A DNA stretch of 64,000 nucleotides, taken from Apilactobacillus ozensis DSM 23829 = JCM 17196 (GTDB lineage: Bacteria > Bacillota > Bacilli > Lactobacillales > Lactobacillaceae). The stretch's first letter is position 1, and each line of letters begins with the position of its first letter. Shown here one piece after another: positions 1-8,269 of this stretch. Location of the stretch: the NCBI RefSeq assembly GCF_001435995.1, contig NZ_AYYQ01000002.1, forward strand, positions 25,061 to 89,060, given 5' to 3'. The notes under the pieces were generated by a model, which was not told the origin of the DNA, ran no database searches, and was given only the letters and a program-made list of their open reading frames with translations. The position numbers and the translations under genes were made by a program.

Positions 1-2
1 TT

Positions 3-122
3 AAAGTTACGCCACATACAGGCTTTTATACCGACATGGCTGTTAAAAACATGGTAGATATTGCACTAGATGAAACTAGCAGAGTCATAAAAGGTGAAAA
101 ACCTTTGAATCAGGTGAATTAA
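3..122 (+). CDS. D-2-hydroxyacid dehydrogenase (D-lactate dehydrogenase type), C-terminal end only
   Basis: The window opens inside this gene; only the last 39 codons are present. The frame reads VTPHTGFYTDMAVKNMV and then a charged tail ending at TAA. This matches the C-terminal part of NAD-dependent D-lactate and D-hydroxyisocaproate dehydrogenases, where the His of the TPH motif is the catalytic acid/base. D-lactate dehydrogenase reduces pyruvate to D-lactate in the cytoplasm and regenerates NAD+, which fits a heterofermenter. The downstream peptidase gene starts 4 bases after the stop, so the two are probably co-transcribed. The exact 2-hydroxyacid substrate cannot be told from this fragment. 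Confidence 0.8.
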   Translation, partial: KVTPHTGFYTDMAVKNMVDIALDETSRVIKGEKPLNQVN

Positions 123-126
123 AAAT

Positions 127-1101
127 ATGATAAAAAATACAATAATTCCGGATAGGATTAAACCTGGTGATGAAATCAGAATTATTGCACCCAGTGATTC
201 TATATATAGAGTTGGTGGTATGGATGCTAATATAATATCGCAACAAAAATTAGAGAATTGGGGATTTAAAGTAACTTTTGGAGAACATATTTTTGAGCAT
301 GATATGATGAATACTTCTGCTATTCAATCTAGAGTATCTGATATTCACGCTGCATTTTTAGATAAAAATGTTAAAGCAATTATTACAGTTATTGGTGGAT
401 TAACCTCCAATGAAATTTTGCCATATGTTAATTATGAAATAATAAAAGCAAATCCTAAAATAATTTGTGGATTTTCTGATTTTACAGCTTTATCTAATGC
501 AATTCACGCTAAAACAGGTTTAGTTACTTATTATGGTCCCGCTTTTGCTTCTTTAAAAATGTTAGGGCAGCTTGGTGATTATCAAGATAATTATTTTTTA
601 ACTGCTCTAACTAATAATAGTTTTGAAATCGTTCCATCTAAATTTTGGTCTAGTGGACCTTGGTATGATGACAATGGGAAAATAACTTTATACAAAAACC
701 AATGGTCTGTTTATAATCCAGGCGATGCTGAAGGAATTGTAATTGGTGGTAATTTGGATACTTTTACTTTAATACAAGGAACTCCTTATCAACCTGATTT
801 GTCTAATAAAATATTATTAGTAGAGTTTTCAGAAGACAATCCTTGGGAAGAATTTTCTAGGGATTTAGCCTCACTATTGCAAGCAGCTGAAAATCCAAAA
901 GCATTGCTTATAGGTCGTTTCCCTAAAGAATGTAAAATGACACATAGTCGATTGATGTATGTTTTGGATAAATTTCCAATTTTAAAAGAAATTCCAGTTA
1001 TATATAATTTAAATGTCGGTCATGCTCAACCAATTTTCACCATTCCTTTAGGAAGTAAAATTAAAATAGATAATAATTTAAGTATTAAAGTTCTATATTA
1101 A
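127..1101 (+). CDS. S66 family serine peptidase (LD-carboxypeptidase / MccF-like)
   Basis: 324 residues, the usual size of the S66 family. The nucleophile-elbow sequence GFSDFTAL places the catalytic serine at residue 117; Glu233 (LVEFSEDNP) and His299 (NVGHAQP) complete the Ser-Glu-His triad. S66 enzymes are either muropeptide LD-carboxypeptidases that act in wall recycling or MccF-type enzymes that cleave acylated nucleotides such as microcin C. The loop FWSSGPWYDD around 173-182 and the spacing of the triad look more MccF-like, but substrate assignment is inference. There is no signal peptide, so it is cytoplasmic. The Shine-Dalgarno AGGTGA lies inside the end of the preceding dehydrogenase gene, indicating translational coupling. 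Confidence 0.88.
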   Translation: MIKNTIIPDRIKPGDEIRIIAPSDSIYRVGGMDANIISQQKLENWGFKVTFGEHIFEHDMMNTSAIQSRVSDIHAAFLDKNVKAIITVIGGLTSNEILPYVNYEIIKANPKIICGFSDFTALSNAIHAKTGLVTYYGPAFASLKMLGQLGDYQDNYFLTALTNNSFEIVPSKFWSSGPWYDDNGKITLYKNQWSVYNPGDAEGIVIGGNLDTFTLIQGTPYQPDLSNKILLVEFSEDNPWEEFSRDLASLLQAAENPKALLIGRFPKECKMTHSRLMYVLDKFPILKEIPVIYNLNVGHAQPIFTIPLGSKIKIDNNLSIKVLY

Positions 1102-1106
1102 CTATT

Positions 1107-1137
1107 AAAAGCAGATAATAAATATCTGCTTTTTTTA
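1107..1137 (+). terminator. Rho-independent terminator
   Basis: Stem GCAGATA/TATCTGC flanked by A and T runs directly after the S66 peptidase gene. Confidence 0.85.
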
Positions 1138-1230
1138 TTGATATATCAATGTTGTCAAGAAAATGAGCGTTACTTTTATGGGTAATTTAGTTATGATAAT
1201 TTTACCAATTATTTAAAGGAGAAATTAATC

Positions 1231-1833
1231 ATGCGATTTGGTGAAAGATTAAAAAATGAACGTAAAAATAAAAATGTTAGTCAGTCAGAAGTTGCTAAAT
1301 ATTTACATGTTTCTCGTAACACTATCTCTAACTGGGAAAATGAACGAAGTTATCCGGATATTGATAGTTTAGTTAAAATTAGCGATTATTATAATGTTTC
1401 ATTAGACACACTTCTAAAAGAAGATATCGGAATGAAAGACTATCTAAGCAAAAAAGATGTAATTCATAATATAAAAACTTTTGAGTGGTTAATAAACGTC
1501 GCCTTCGTTATTAGTTTCTTTTATTGGATGTTTATAAACCCATCTGATTTGCATGTGTTTATAATTACCATGATTATTTCACTTGTGTGCGAGTTTGCGT
1601 CAATTTTAATTAATAAATGGCGTAAACAAATTCAAGGGGATAATATTTTTAATTTCGCTTTAAATATCGGATTACCATTAATATTTATATCTTCTGGAAT
1701 TAAATCTATATTAAATGCAATACAGACTAATAATTTTATTAGAATTATGTTGGGTGGGGTTAGCGTATTGTGTTTTATTGCTATCACTTTAAATAATCTT
1801 ACTGTATATATAAAAAATAAAAAGCGCTGTTAA
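1231..1833 (+). CDS. XRE-family transcriptional regulator with C-terminal membrane domain
   Basis: 200 residues. Residues 1-65 form a Cro/C1-type helix-turn-helix (MRFGERLKNERKNKNVSQSE start, VSRNTISNWENERSYPD recognition region). After a short linker, residues about 85-190 hold four hydrophobic segments, so this is a membrane-anchored HTH protein of a type common in lactobacilli. Ligand and target genes are unknown. It has its own ribosome binding site (AAAGGAG) and a following terminator, so it looks monocistronic. The broken FUSC exporter gene is convergent with it; no operator was seen that would link the two. Confidence 0.85.
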   Translation: MRFGERLKNERKNKNVSQSEVAKYLHVSRNTISNWENERSYPDIDSLVKISDYYNVSLDTLLKEDIGMKDYLSKKDVIHNIKTFEWLINVAFVISFFYWMFINPSDLHVFIITMIISLVCEFASILINKWRKQIQGDNIFNFALNIGLPLIFISSGIKSILNAIQTNNFIRIMLGGVSVLCFIAITLNNLTVYIKNKKRC

Positions 1834-1850
1834 TAAAGCAGTGCTTTTTA
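1820..1850. terminator. Bidirectional terminator between convergent genes
   Basis: Stem GCGCTG/CAGTGC (one G-U pair) flanked by A5 and T5, between the XRE gene and the convergent FUSC pseudogene. Confidence 0.8.
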
Positions 1851-2850
1851 CATACATTTTTTCTGTAAATAATTTAGAACATATACACTTAAAATCCCAA
1901 TACTAGTCCCAATTAAAATAGCAGCAAAACGTTCAGGAATAGCTTCGTTATTTAATAATGGGTTACTAAGTTTAGAAATTAAAATAGCCATAGGAGTTGT
2001 AAAAAAGTTTCCAACTAAAAAGTTAGTGTTTATTTTCCAATAAATAAGTGAGTTAAATATTACTAACAATATTGATATAGCGATTGGTGAAAAATTAATT
2101 GATAGAATAGCATACGAAATTATACAACCAACAATTGTACCTAATACATAGTTTTGGTGACGTTTAAATGCGTGTGACATTGATTTAGCTTGCAAAATAG
2201 ATGAACATGCAATAACTACCCAATAGTAGTTTAAAATGCCTAAGTTTTGTCCAACATAATACGATAAAAAGACCGCAAATCCATATACAAAAGACTTAAT
2301 TATAATATCATAAGATACTTTATCTACGGAAAAAGTTAATTTATTAGTGGTATCTGCTTTTTGTTTATTTTAAAATAGTTAAATATAAGTTCGTTAATAG
2401 CTGCTAAAATAATTGAAATTAGTATGCCCACCGATAAATAAAGTACCGATTCGGTTGTAGTATAAGCATTAATATATTTATGTACTCCGGCAATGCAAGA
2501 TATCATAACTAAGAAAAATGGTCCGGGTCCGGTTAAGTTCCATAATTTATTATAGAAAAAGAAAAAACAGCAAATTGTTCCTAAAATTAAAGCGGTAATC
2601 CACGGAAATATGTTAGAAATAGTCATTATCAAAAATGCTATGATGCCTGAAAATCCTGCTATAAATACATTTTTTAACCCTTGATAGTTTTCTTGTGGAA
2701 TATAGTAGTAAAAAAATAAAGACCCTAAAACTACTAAAGTACCTAATTTAATATTAGATACTAATTGCATAATTGTCATTGATATTGCTAATGATAAAAA
2801 AATTTGATATTTTCAAAGAACAATTGCCTAAATTTATTTTTTTTATGCAT
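1848..2850 (-). pseudogene. FUSC-family (aromatic acid exporter-like) membrane protein, broken by two frameshifts
   Basis: Three open segments on the minus strand together spell one FUSC/ArAE-type protein of about 330 residues. The natural start is the ATG at 2850 with an AAGGGG Shine-Dalgarno. The frame stops after about 20 codons unless one T is added to the T7 run (plus-strand A7 at 2796-2802). It then continues (ISMTIMQLVSNIKLGTLVVL and further) until residues NKKQ, where a second lost base in the run at 2358-2362 causes a stop at 2336. Adding one base there joins the C-terminal part, which contains QAKSMSHAFKRHQNY and further membrane segments. Family members are inner-membrane proteins with about six helices, proposed to export aromatic acids. 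Both lesions are one-base deletions in homopolymers, so real decay or sequencing error are both possible. Confidence 0.75.
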
Positions 2851-2921
2851 GAAATAACCCCTTTTAATTAATGTACAATATTGACTATACCACATGCTTT
2901 AACTATAATTTTTAAAATTAA

Positions 2922-2952
2922 AAAACTATCGCTAATTTAGCGATAGTTTTAT
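2922..2952 (-). terminator. Terminator of the aldo/keto reductase gene
   Basis: Perfect 13-bp inverted repeat AAAACTATCGCTA/TAGCGATAGTTTT with a 3-base loop, followed on the minus strand by a T-rich tract. Confidence 0.85.
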
Positions 2953-2954
2953 TA

Positions 2955-3797
2955 TTAATGCGTAGGATATTGATGTTCAATTTCATAGACTAATTCGGGG
3001 TCATCACCATTACGCTGATTTTTGTTTAAGTTGTTTATCATACCAATCTCTTTATCAGATAATTCAAAATCATAAATAGCTTGGTTTTCTTTAATTCTTT
3101 GTTCATTTTTAGACTTTGGAATAATTGCGACGCCGCGTTGAAGATGCCAGCGTAAAACGACTTGAGCAGTGGATTTTCCGTGCTTTTCAGCAATCTCTTT
3201 AATCGTGGCATCTTGTAACACACTGCCACGTCCCATTGGACTCCAGGCTTGTGTAATAATGTTTTGACTCTTATCATATTCAATAAGAGCGGGTTGACTT
3301 AGGTAGGGATGATTTTCTATTTGATTCACTACTGGCATTTCACGAGCTTGGGTTTTTAAAAGCTCTAGGTGTGCGCGGTGATAGTTACTAACCCCAATTG
3401 ACTTTACTTTACCGGCTTCTTTAGCATCTTCTAACGCACGCCAAGTTTCAAAAAATTTAGAATGAATAGGCCAATGAATTAATAATAAATCTAAATAGTT
3501 AGTTTGTAATTTCTCTAAGGATTCATCGATTGCACGTAGTGTTGAATCGTATCCTTGCTTAGTTTCTGGTATTTTAGTGGTGATAAAAAGGTTTTCTCGA
3601 TCAACACCAAATTTTTTAATCGAATTACCTAATAGGTCTTCATTTTTATATAGTTGAGCGGAATCAAAAAGACGATATCCGTTTTTATATGCCGCTTTAA
3701 ATGCTACGTCCATTTTTTCTTGTGTATCTAATTTATAAGTTCCAAAGCCTTCTATTGGCATAATGTTTCCATCTGATAGTTTTATATTTTTTTCCAT
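2955..3797 (-). CDS. Aldo/keto reductase
   Basis: 280 residues, a complete (beta/alpha)8 NADPH-dependent oxidoreductase of the AKR5-like group (2,5-diketo-D-gluconate reductase / glyoxal reductase relatives). The catalytic tetrad is visible: Asp45 and Tyr50 (FDSAQLYKNE), Lys75 (ITTKIP) and His108 (LIHWPI). The NADPH-binding C-terminal motif IPKSKNEQRIKEN is present. Such enzymes reduce reactive aldehydes and keto sugars in the cytoplasm; the true substrate is not deducible. The start has an AAGGAG ribosome site, and a strong terminator follows, so it is probably a single-gene unit. Confidence 0.92.
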   Translation of the reverse strand: MEKNIKLSDGNIMPIEGFGTYKLDTQEKMDVAFKAAYKNGYRLFDSAQLYKNEDLLGNSIKKFGVDRENLFITTKIPETKQGYDSTLRAIDESLEKLQTNYLDLLLIHWPIHSKFFETWRALEDAKEAGKVKSIGVSNYHRAHLELLKTQAREMPVVNQIENHPYLSQPALIEYDKSQNIITQAWSPMGRGSVLQDATIKEIAEKHGKSTAQVVLRWHLQRGVAIIPKSKNEQRIKENQAIYDFELSDKEIGMINNLNKNQRNGDDPELVYEIEHQYPTH

Positions 3798-3916
3798 TGG
3801 TAAGCACTCCTTAATTCTTAATTTTATGATAATTTAATATAATAAGTATAAATTAAAGAAAACTATATATTAAAATAGTTATTCAATTAATTATTTACAG
3901 AAATGAGGTATGGGAA

Positions 3917-6256
3917 TTGTCTGAAAATAATTATTTAAAAAAAGGTTTAACTACATCCCAAGCTCAAAAATATTTTGAAGAGGGTTTTCATAATACTAAT
4001 CATTCTAATTTAACTAAAAGCATTCCGCAAATCATAAAGTCTAATACTTGGACTTTATTTAATTTGATCAATATTGTTTTAGCGGCTATGGTCTTTTATA
4101 CCGGCGATTATAAGAATTTGTTATTTATTGTTGTCGCAGTTGTTAATACAATTGTGGGAACTATTCAAGAAATTCGTTCTAAACGTCAACTAGATAAGAT
4201 GGCTATTCTCTCTAAAAGTAACGTAAAAGTCCTTCGTGACAATAAACTCGTTGAAATTAGTCAAAACGATATTGTCTTAAATGATGTTTTACTACTCAAT
4301 CATGGGGATCAAGTTCCAATTGATGGTAAAATTGTTCAAACCAATTTAGTAAGTGTTGATGAATCACAAATTACTGGTGAATCGAAACCAATTGCTAAAC
4401 ATACTAATGACCAAATCACTTCGGGTAGCTTTATCATCAGTGGTAGTGCCTACATTTTAGTTGAAAAAGTGGGAGCTGATACTTTTGTTAACAAAATTAC
4501 TAATGAAGTTAAACATGACAACGGCAATGAAAACAACAGTAAGTTACTTAATACTATCAACAAAATAATTAAAGTTCTCACTATTATTATAGTTCCTTTA
4601 GGAATTATTTTGTTTGTTTCTAACTTAATGCATGGTAATGATGTTAACAATTCAATTCTTGGAACCGTAGCTGCGATGACGGGGATGATTCCAGAGGGAT
4701 TGGTATTACTTTCCACGGTAACGCTAGCTGTTTCAGCTTTAAAATTAGCACGTAAAAAAGTGTTAGTTAGGAATTTACCAGCAATTGAAACTTTAGCTCG
4801 GGTGGATACCTTATGTCTTGATAAAACCGGAACGATTACGACAGGTCAGCTAAAATTTGCTAGAAAAGTTAACATGAGTGATGTTTCAGATGAATATTTA
4901 GATAAAACAATTGGGGCAGTTATTTACGCTGATGAAGATTCTAATGAAACTGCACTAGCTTTAAAGAACGCTTTCAAAAAGCCTGATTTAAAAATTAATA
5001 AGTATATTCCATTTGCTTCCGAAAGAAAATGGAGTGGTGCTGATGTAGAAAACTTAGGAAGTTTTGTGATTGGCGCACCACAATTTGTCTTGCCAAACAT
5101 GTCAGATGACACTAGACAAAAAATTGAAAGTTACACTAAAAATGGTTATCGAGTTTTATGTCTAGCTAAAAATCAATCTTTACTACAAGAAAAATTAGAT
5201 AACCCCAAGCTACTAAGTTTAATCTTAATTAATGATTTAATTCGTCCAGATGCAGTTGATACGCTAAAGTATTTTGCTGAACAAGACATTAACTTAAAAA
5301 TAATTTCTGGTGATGACCCAAATACAGTTGCTAACATTGGCAAAAGAGTTAATATTCCTAACGCCGATAAGATGATTGATATGTCAACAGTTAGTGATGA
5401 TGATAACTTTGTGAAGATTGCTGACAAGTATACGGTTTTTGGCCGAGTCACTCCAGTTCAAAAGAAAAAATTGGTTAAAGCTTTACAAGATAATCAACAT
5501 ACTGTTGCAATGACTGGGGATGGAGTGAACGATATTTTATCCCTAAAGCAGGCCGACTGTGGAATTGCGATGGCTTCAGGTAGTGAAAGTGCCAAAGGAA
5601 TTTCTAACTTTGTGTTACTAGATTCTAATTTCTCATCAATGGTAAATGTTTTAGGTGAGGGACGTCGCGTTATCAATAATATCAGCAGTGTCTCTTCACT
5701 ATATTTGATTAAAACAATGTTCTCTTTAGCGTTGAGTATTTTGTTCATCTTTTCAAGCCACGATTATCCATTTCAACCAATTCAGTTAACGCCAATTAGT
5801 ACGTTTATGGTGGGCTTACCATCATTTTTACTAGCTTTAGCACCAAATTATCAAAGAGTAACCGACCAATTTTACCGTAAGATTTTTAACGTAGCCTTGC
5901 CCGCTGCAATTACGATTGTCAGTTATATTCTAGTGATTATGTATGCTGGAAAAATGTTTGGTTTTGATTACATGGATCGTTCATCTTTAAATGTGCTGAT
6001 TACGGGAGTTATTTGCTGGATAGCACTTTTTCTAGTTTCTAAACCAATTAACAAAAATAAGTTGATGATTATAATTCCGACGGGAGTTATTTTCTTGATC
6101 GTATTTCTTTTCTTAGGCAAACTATTCGACTATGTTTCCATGTTCGAACTACCAATTGCGGCAATTGCGTTAATAATTGTTTTAACTGCTTATCCAGTAT
6201 TAACCATTGTACAAAAATTAGTGGTTAAGGTTATTCATCGATATGATAAATCTTAG
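3917..6256 (+). CDS. Cation-transporting P-type ATPase, CtpE-like
   Basis: 779 residues starting at TTG with GAGG 9 bases upstream. Core P-type features: actuator TGES at 153-156, TM4 motif PEGL at 259-262 typical of type II (Ca2+/Na+-type) pumps, phosphorylation site DKTGT with Asp302, and hinge TGDGVND at 533-539. The context GMIPEGLVLLSTVTLAVSAL and the short cytoplasmic loop resemble the CtpE subgroup, for which Ca2+ uptake has been reported in mycobacteria. No heavy-metal-binding domain or CPx motif is present, so it is not a copper pump. Ion specificity is inference. It is followed closely by a DUF1836 gene. Confidence 0.85.
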   Translation: MSENNYLKKGLTTSQAQKYFEEGFHNTNHSNLTKSIPQIIKSNTWTLFNLINIVLAAMVFYTGDYKNLLFIVVAVVNTIVGTIQEIRSKRQLDKMAILSKSNVKVLRDNKLVEISQNDIVLNDVLLLNHGDQVPIDGKIVQTNLVSVDESQITGESKPIAKHTNDQITSGSFIISGSAYILVEKVGADTFVNKITNEVKHDNGNENNSKLLNTINKIIKVLTIIIVPLGIILFVSNLMHGNDVNNSILGTVAAMTGMIPEGLVLLSTVTLAVSALKLARKKVLVRNLPAIETLARVDTLCLDKTGTITTGQLKFARKVNMSDVSDEYLDKTIGAVIYADEDSNETALALKNAFKKPDLKINKYIPFASERKWSGADVENLGSFVIGAPQFVLPNMSDDTRQKIESYTKNGYRVLCLAKNQSLLQEKLDNPKLLSLILINDLIRPDAVDTLKYFAEQDINLKIISGDDPNTVANIGKRVNIPNADKMIDMSTVSDDDNFVKIADKYTVFGRVTPVQKKKLVKALQDNQHTVAMTGDGVNDILSLKQADCGIAMASGSESAKGISNFVLLDSNFSSMVNVLGEGRRVINNISSVSSLYLIKTMFSLALSILFIFSSHDYPFQPIQLTPISTFMVGLPSFLLALAPNYQRVTDQFYRKIFNVALPAAITIVSYILVIMYAGKMFGFDYMDRSSLNVLITGVICWIALFLVSKPINKNKLMIIIPTGVIFLIVFLFLGKLFDYVSMFELPIAAIALIIVLTAYPVLTIVQKLVVKVIHRYDKS

Positions 6257-6296
6257 ATAATCTACTATGATATAATTATCTCAATGAGGTGCTTTT

Positions 6297-6794
6297 ATGA
6301 ACGAAGAATATAAGCGTTGGCAATCGCAAATGGCAAATATTACATTGCCAAAGTGGGATGACTTACCTAAGTTTGACTTATACATGGATCAATTAATTGC
6401 AGTCGTTAATGAAGCGGTCGTGCCACTAGGTGCGGATATGGTCACTAAAACGATGGTTAATAATTATGTTAAAAATAAAGCTACTTTTGCACCAGTTAAG
6501 AAAAAATATCAAACGGCTCACATTGCTGATATCATAATTATTAGTTTATTAAAGCCAATTTTTTCAATTAGTGACATTCGAGCTGGGATTGATGCAGTTA
6601 CTAAAAATAATTTTCCTAAACAAGCATACGATGAGTTTATTACGCTGTTAGTTTCTAAACTCCATAACTTAGCTCAAAATAAAGCTAATGTAGATTTTAA
6701 GAGTGACACTGATGAACTGCTAAGTGTTATTGCAGATACGATTGTAGATCGTTTGAAGGCTAATAATATTTATAGTTCAATTTCACACTACTAA
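6297..6794 (+). CDS. DUF1836 domain-containing protein (BS_ykrK type)
   Basis: 165 residues matching the DUF1836 pattern: LPKWDDLPKFDLYMDQ near the N-terminus, then a putative helix-turn-helix region (TKTMVNNYVKNKATFAPVKK) and an all-helical remainder with FSISDIRAGID. Members are small cytoplasmic proteins of unknown function, common in Firmicutes; a DNA-binding role has been suggested from the MerR-like N-terminal pattern but is not established. It lies 40 bases behind the P-type ATPase gene with its own ribosome site (AATGAGGTG) and before a shared terminator, so it may be co-transcribed with the ATPase. Confidence 0.75.
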   Translation: MNEEYKRWQSQMANITLPKWDDLPKFDLYMDQLIAVVNEAVVPLGADMVTKTMVNNYVKNKATFAPVKKKYQTAHIADIIIISLLKPIFSISDIRAGIDAVTKNNFPKQAYDEFITLLVSKLHNLAQNKANVDFKSDTDELLSVIADTIVDRLKANNIYSSISHY

Positions 6795-6826
6795 AAAAGT
6801 CTTGGAATATATTCCAAGGCTTTTTA
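6794..6826. terminator. Bidirectional terminator
   Basis: Stem AGTCTTGGAA/TTCCAAGGCT with flanking A and T runs between two convergent genes. Confidence 0.85.
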
Positions 6827-7657
6827 CATATATTTTTCAGCTTCTCTACGATAGTAGATAATTGAAGTTGGATCTAAATTTAATTTTTGTGAAATAACGT
6901 CATCAGGTAAATTGTGACCAATTTGAACCATATAATTAATAACATAACTTTGGTATAACACACTAGGGTCTAATTCAATACCTAACATTTTTTCGCTAGG
7001 ATTTAGATACTTGTGCAAACCCGGTAAAGTTAAAATAGGGTTATCGCTATATCTTTGTTTCAAAAAGATATCTGAACTATTTTGCTTAATTTGAATGGGT
7101 TTGATGAATTCGTCAAAACATTTCAAAAATTGTTTTTCATTTTCGCTAAATTCAATTTTGCTCATTAACTTGTAAAAGCCAGGTTTTAAAAATTCTTTGA
7201 CCGAAAAGCCTTTACTAATTAGTAATAAAGTTAATTTAGTGTATTGATTAACCTTCTCATCACTGAGAATTTCTGACAGAGCGTTTAACCACTTAGTTGA
7301 TAATCTCTTGAGTTTTTGTGGCTTTGGTTTACCTTTTAAAGTTAAAGTGGGTAAATTGTTAGAAAACCCGTGTGTAAATAGAAATTTAAAGTAGATATTA
7401 ATATGCGAAAGGATTTTATTGTAAGTTAAATTTTGAATCGAACGATTATCTACTAGCATCTGCATGTATTGCTCAACATCTCGATCTAATAGTTGACTAA
7501 CGCGGTGGTTTTCTTGATAGCTAAGGTTAAAGTTAGATAAATACTCAAACATATCAATCAAGGTAGCAGTATATTCATCAATTGTAATTGGGGCGAGACC
7601 CTGAATCGATAAATATTTTTCAAACCCATCTTGGTAGGGGTAGTTATTAGTAGACAA
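6824..7657 (-). CDS. Tyrosine recombinase-like protein with degenerate catalytic domain (XerD-like)
   Basis: 277 residues. Residues 1-115 resemble the SAM-like core-binding domain of phage integrases and Xer proteins (FEKYLSIQGLAPITIDEYTATL, then LTYNKILSHINIYFKFLFTHG). The C-terminal half has the helical layout of a recombinase but I find no R..K..HxxR..H/W..Y catalytic set. The end, LDPTSIIYYRREAEKYM, has tyrosines but no RHxFAT-like block. It is therefore likely a non-catalytic DNA-binding relative, comparable to the streptococcal XerD-like proteins that do not recombine dif. Neighbours show no integrated element, which argues against a phage origin. Function unknown. Confidence 0.7.
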   Translation of the reverse strand: MSTNNYPYQDGFEKYLSIQGLAPITIDEYTATLIDMFEYLSNFNLSYQENHRVSQLLDRDVEQYMQMLVDNRSIQNLTYNKILSHINIYFKFLFTHGFSNNLPTLTLKGKPKPQKLKRLSTKWLNALSEILSDEKVNQYTKLTLLLISKGFSVKEFLKPGFYKLMSKIEFSENEKQFLKCFDEFIKPIQIKQNSSDIFLKQRYSDNPILTLPGLHKYLNPSEKMLGIELDPSVLYQSYVINYMVQIGHNLPDDVISQKLNLDPTSIIYYRREAEKYM

Positions 7658-7784
7658 TTTAATAGCTCCTTTCTAAATAGTATTTTTAAATAATTTGATT
7701 ATTGCACAATTTATTTTATTGTATCAGACTTTCAGCGTAAAAGATTTATGTTTAATTGGATAAGTCGTTTTTATTGATTTTTTT

Positions 7785-7806
7785 GTTTACAGTTGTAAAC
7801 TATAAT
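7785..7806 (+). promoter_or_regulatory. CopY operator (cop box) and -10 of the copper operon
   Basis: GTTTACAGTTGTAAAC at 7785-7800 is a perfect palindrome containing TACAGTTGTA (7788-7797), an exact match to the CopY consensus TACANNTGTA. It directly abuts a TATAAT -10 box at 7801-7806, so a bound repressor would block RNA polymerase. It lies 32 bases upstream of the copY start. A good -35 hexamer is not evident. Confidence 0.9.
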
Positions 7807-7831
7807 CATAAATTATTTAAGGAGTATAAAT

Positions 7832-8269
7832 ATGCAAAATGATATTACTTTAAATATTACTTCTGCTGAGTGGGAAGTAATGCGGATAGTCTGGACGCTC
7901 AAAAAAACTGACAGCAAAAAAATTATTGAAGTATTATCCAGTAAAAAAGGTTGGAGTGCTTCCACCATAAAAACTCTAATTGGCCGTTTATTAACTAAAA
8001 ATGCTTTGAAATCGGATAAACAAAAAAGAAAAAATATTTATTTTGCAAATATTGATGAACAAGATGCTAGTGAATTAATGGCCATTAATGCTATTAACAA
8101 TGTTTGTTGTATGCAACAAGGAACCGTAATTAAATATTTAATTAATAATTTGGAAATAAAAAAAAGTGATATCAGAGATTTGATTGAAATTTTAAAGCGT
8201 AAAGAAAAAGACGCTAAAACAGAAATCAATTGTAACTGTCTAAGTTGTCCGAAGGAGGAAAAACTATGA
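7832..8269 (+). CDS. copY: CopY/TcrY-family copper-responsive repressor
   Basis: 145 residues of the BlaI/MecI/CopY fold. The N-terminal winged helix (ITSAEWEVMRIVWTLKKTDS, then WSASTIKTLIGRLLTK) is about residues 6-75, followed by a dimerisation region. The C-terminus carries the metal hook CNCLSC. The classical CopY hook is CxCx4CxC; here only three cysteines are arranged as CxCxxC, plus an extra CC pair near residue 90. In known systems Cu(I) displaces Zn(II) and releases the repressor from the cop box, and such a box lies directly upstream. The gene overlaps the copB start by an ATGA junction, so repressor and pump are translationally coupled. Confidence 0.9.
   Translation: MQNDITLNITSAEWEVMRIVWTLKKTDSKKIIEVLSSKKGWSASTIKTLIGRLLTKNALKSDKQKRKNIYFANIDEQDASELMAINAINNVCCMQQGTVIKYLINNLEIKKSDIRDLIEILKRKEKDAKTEINCNCLSCPKEEKL

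Noticed and set aside
6824..7657. Prophage or integrative element suggested by an integrase-like protein
   Set aside because: No att repeats, phage genes or codon shift around it, and the catalytic residues are missing.
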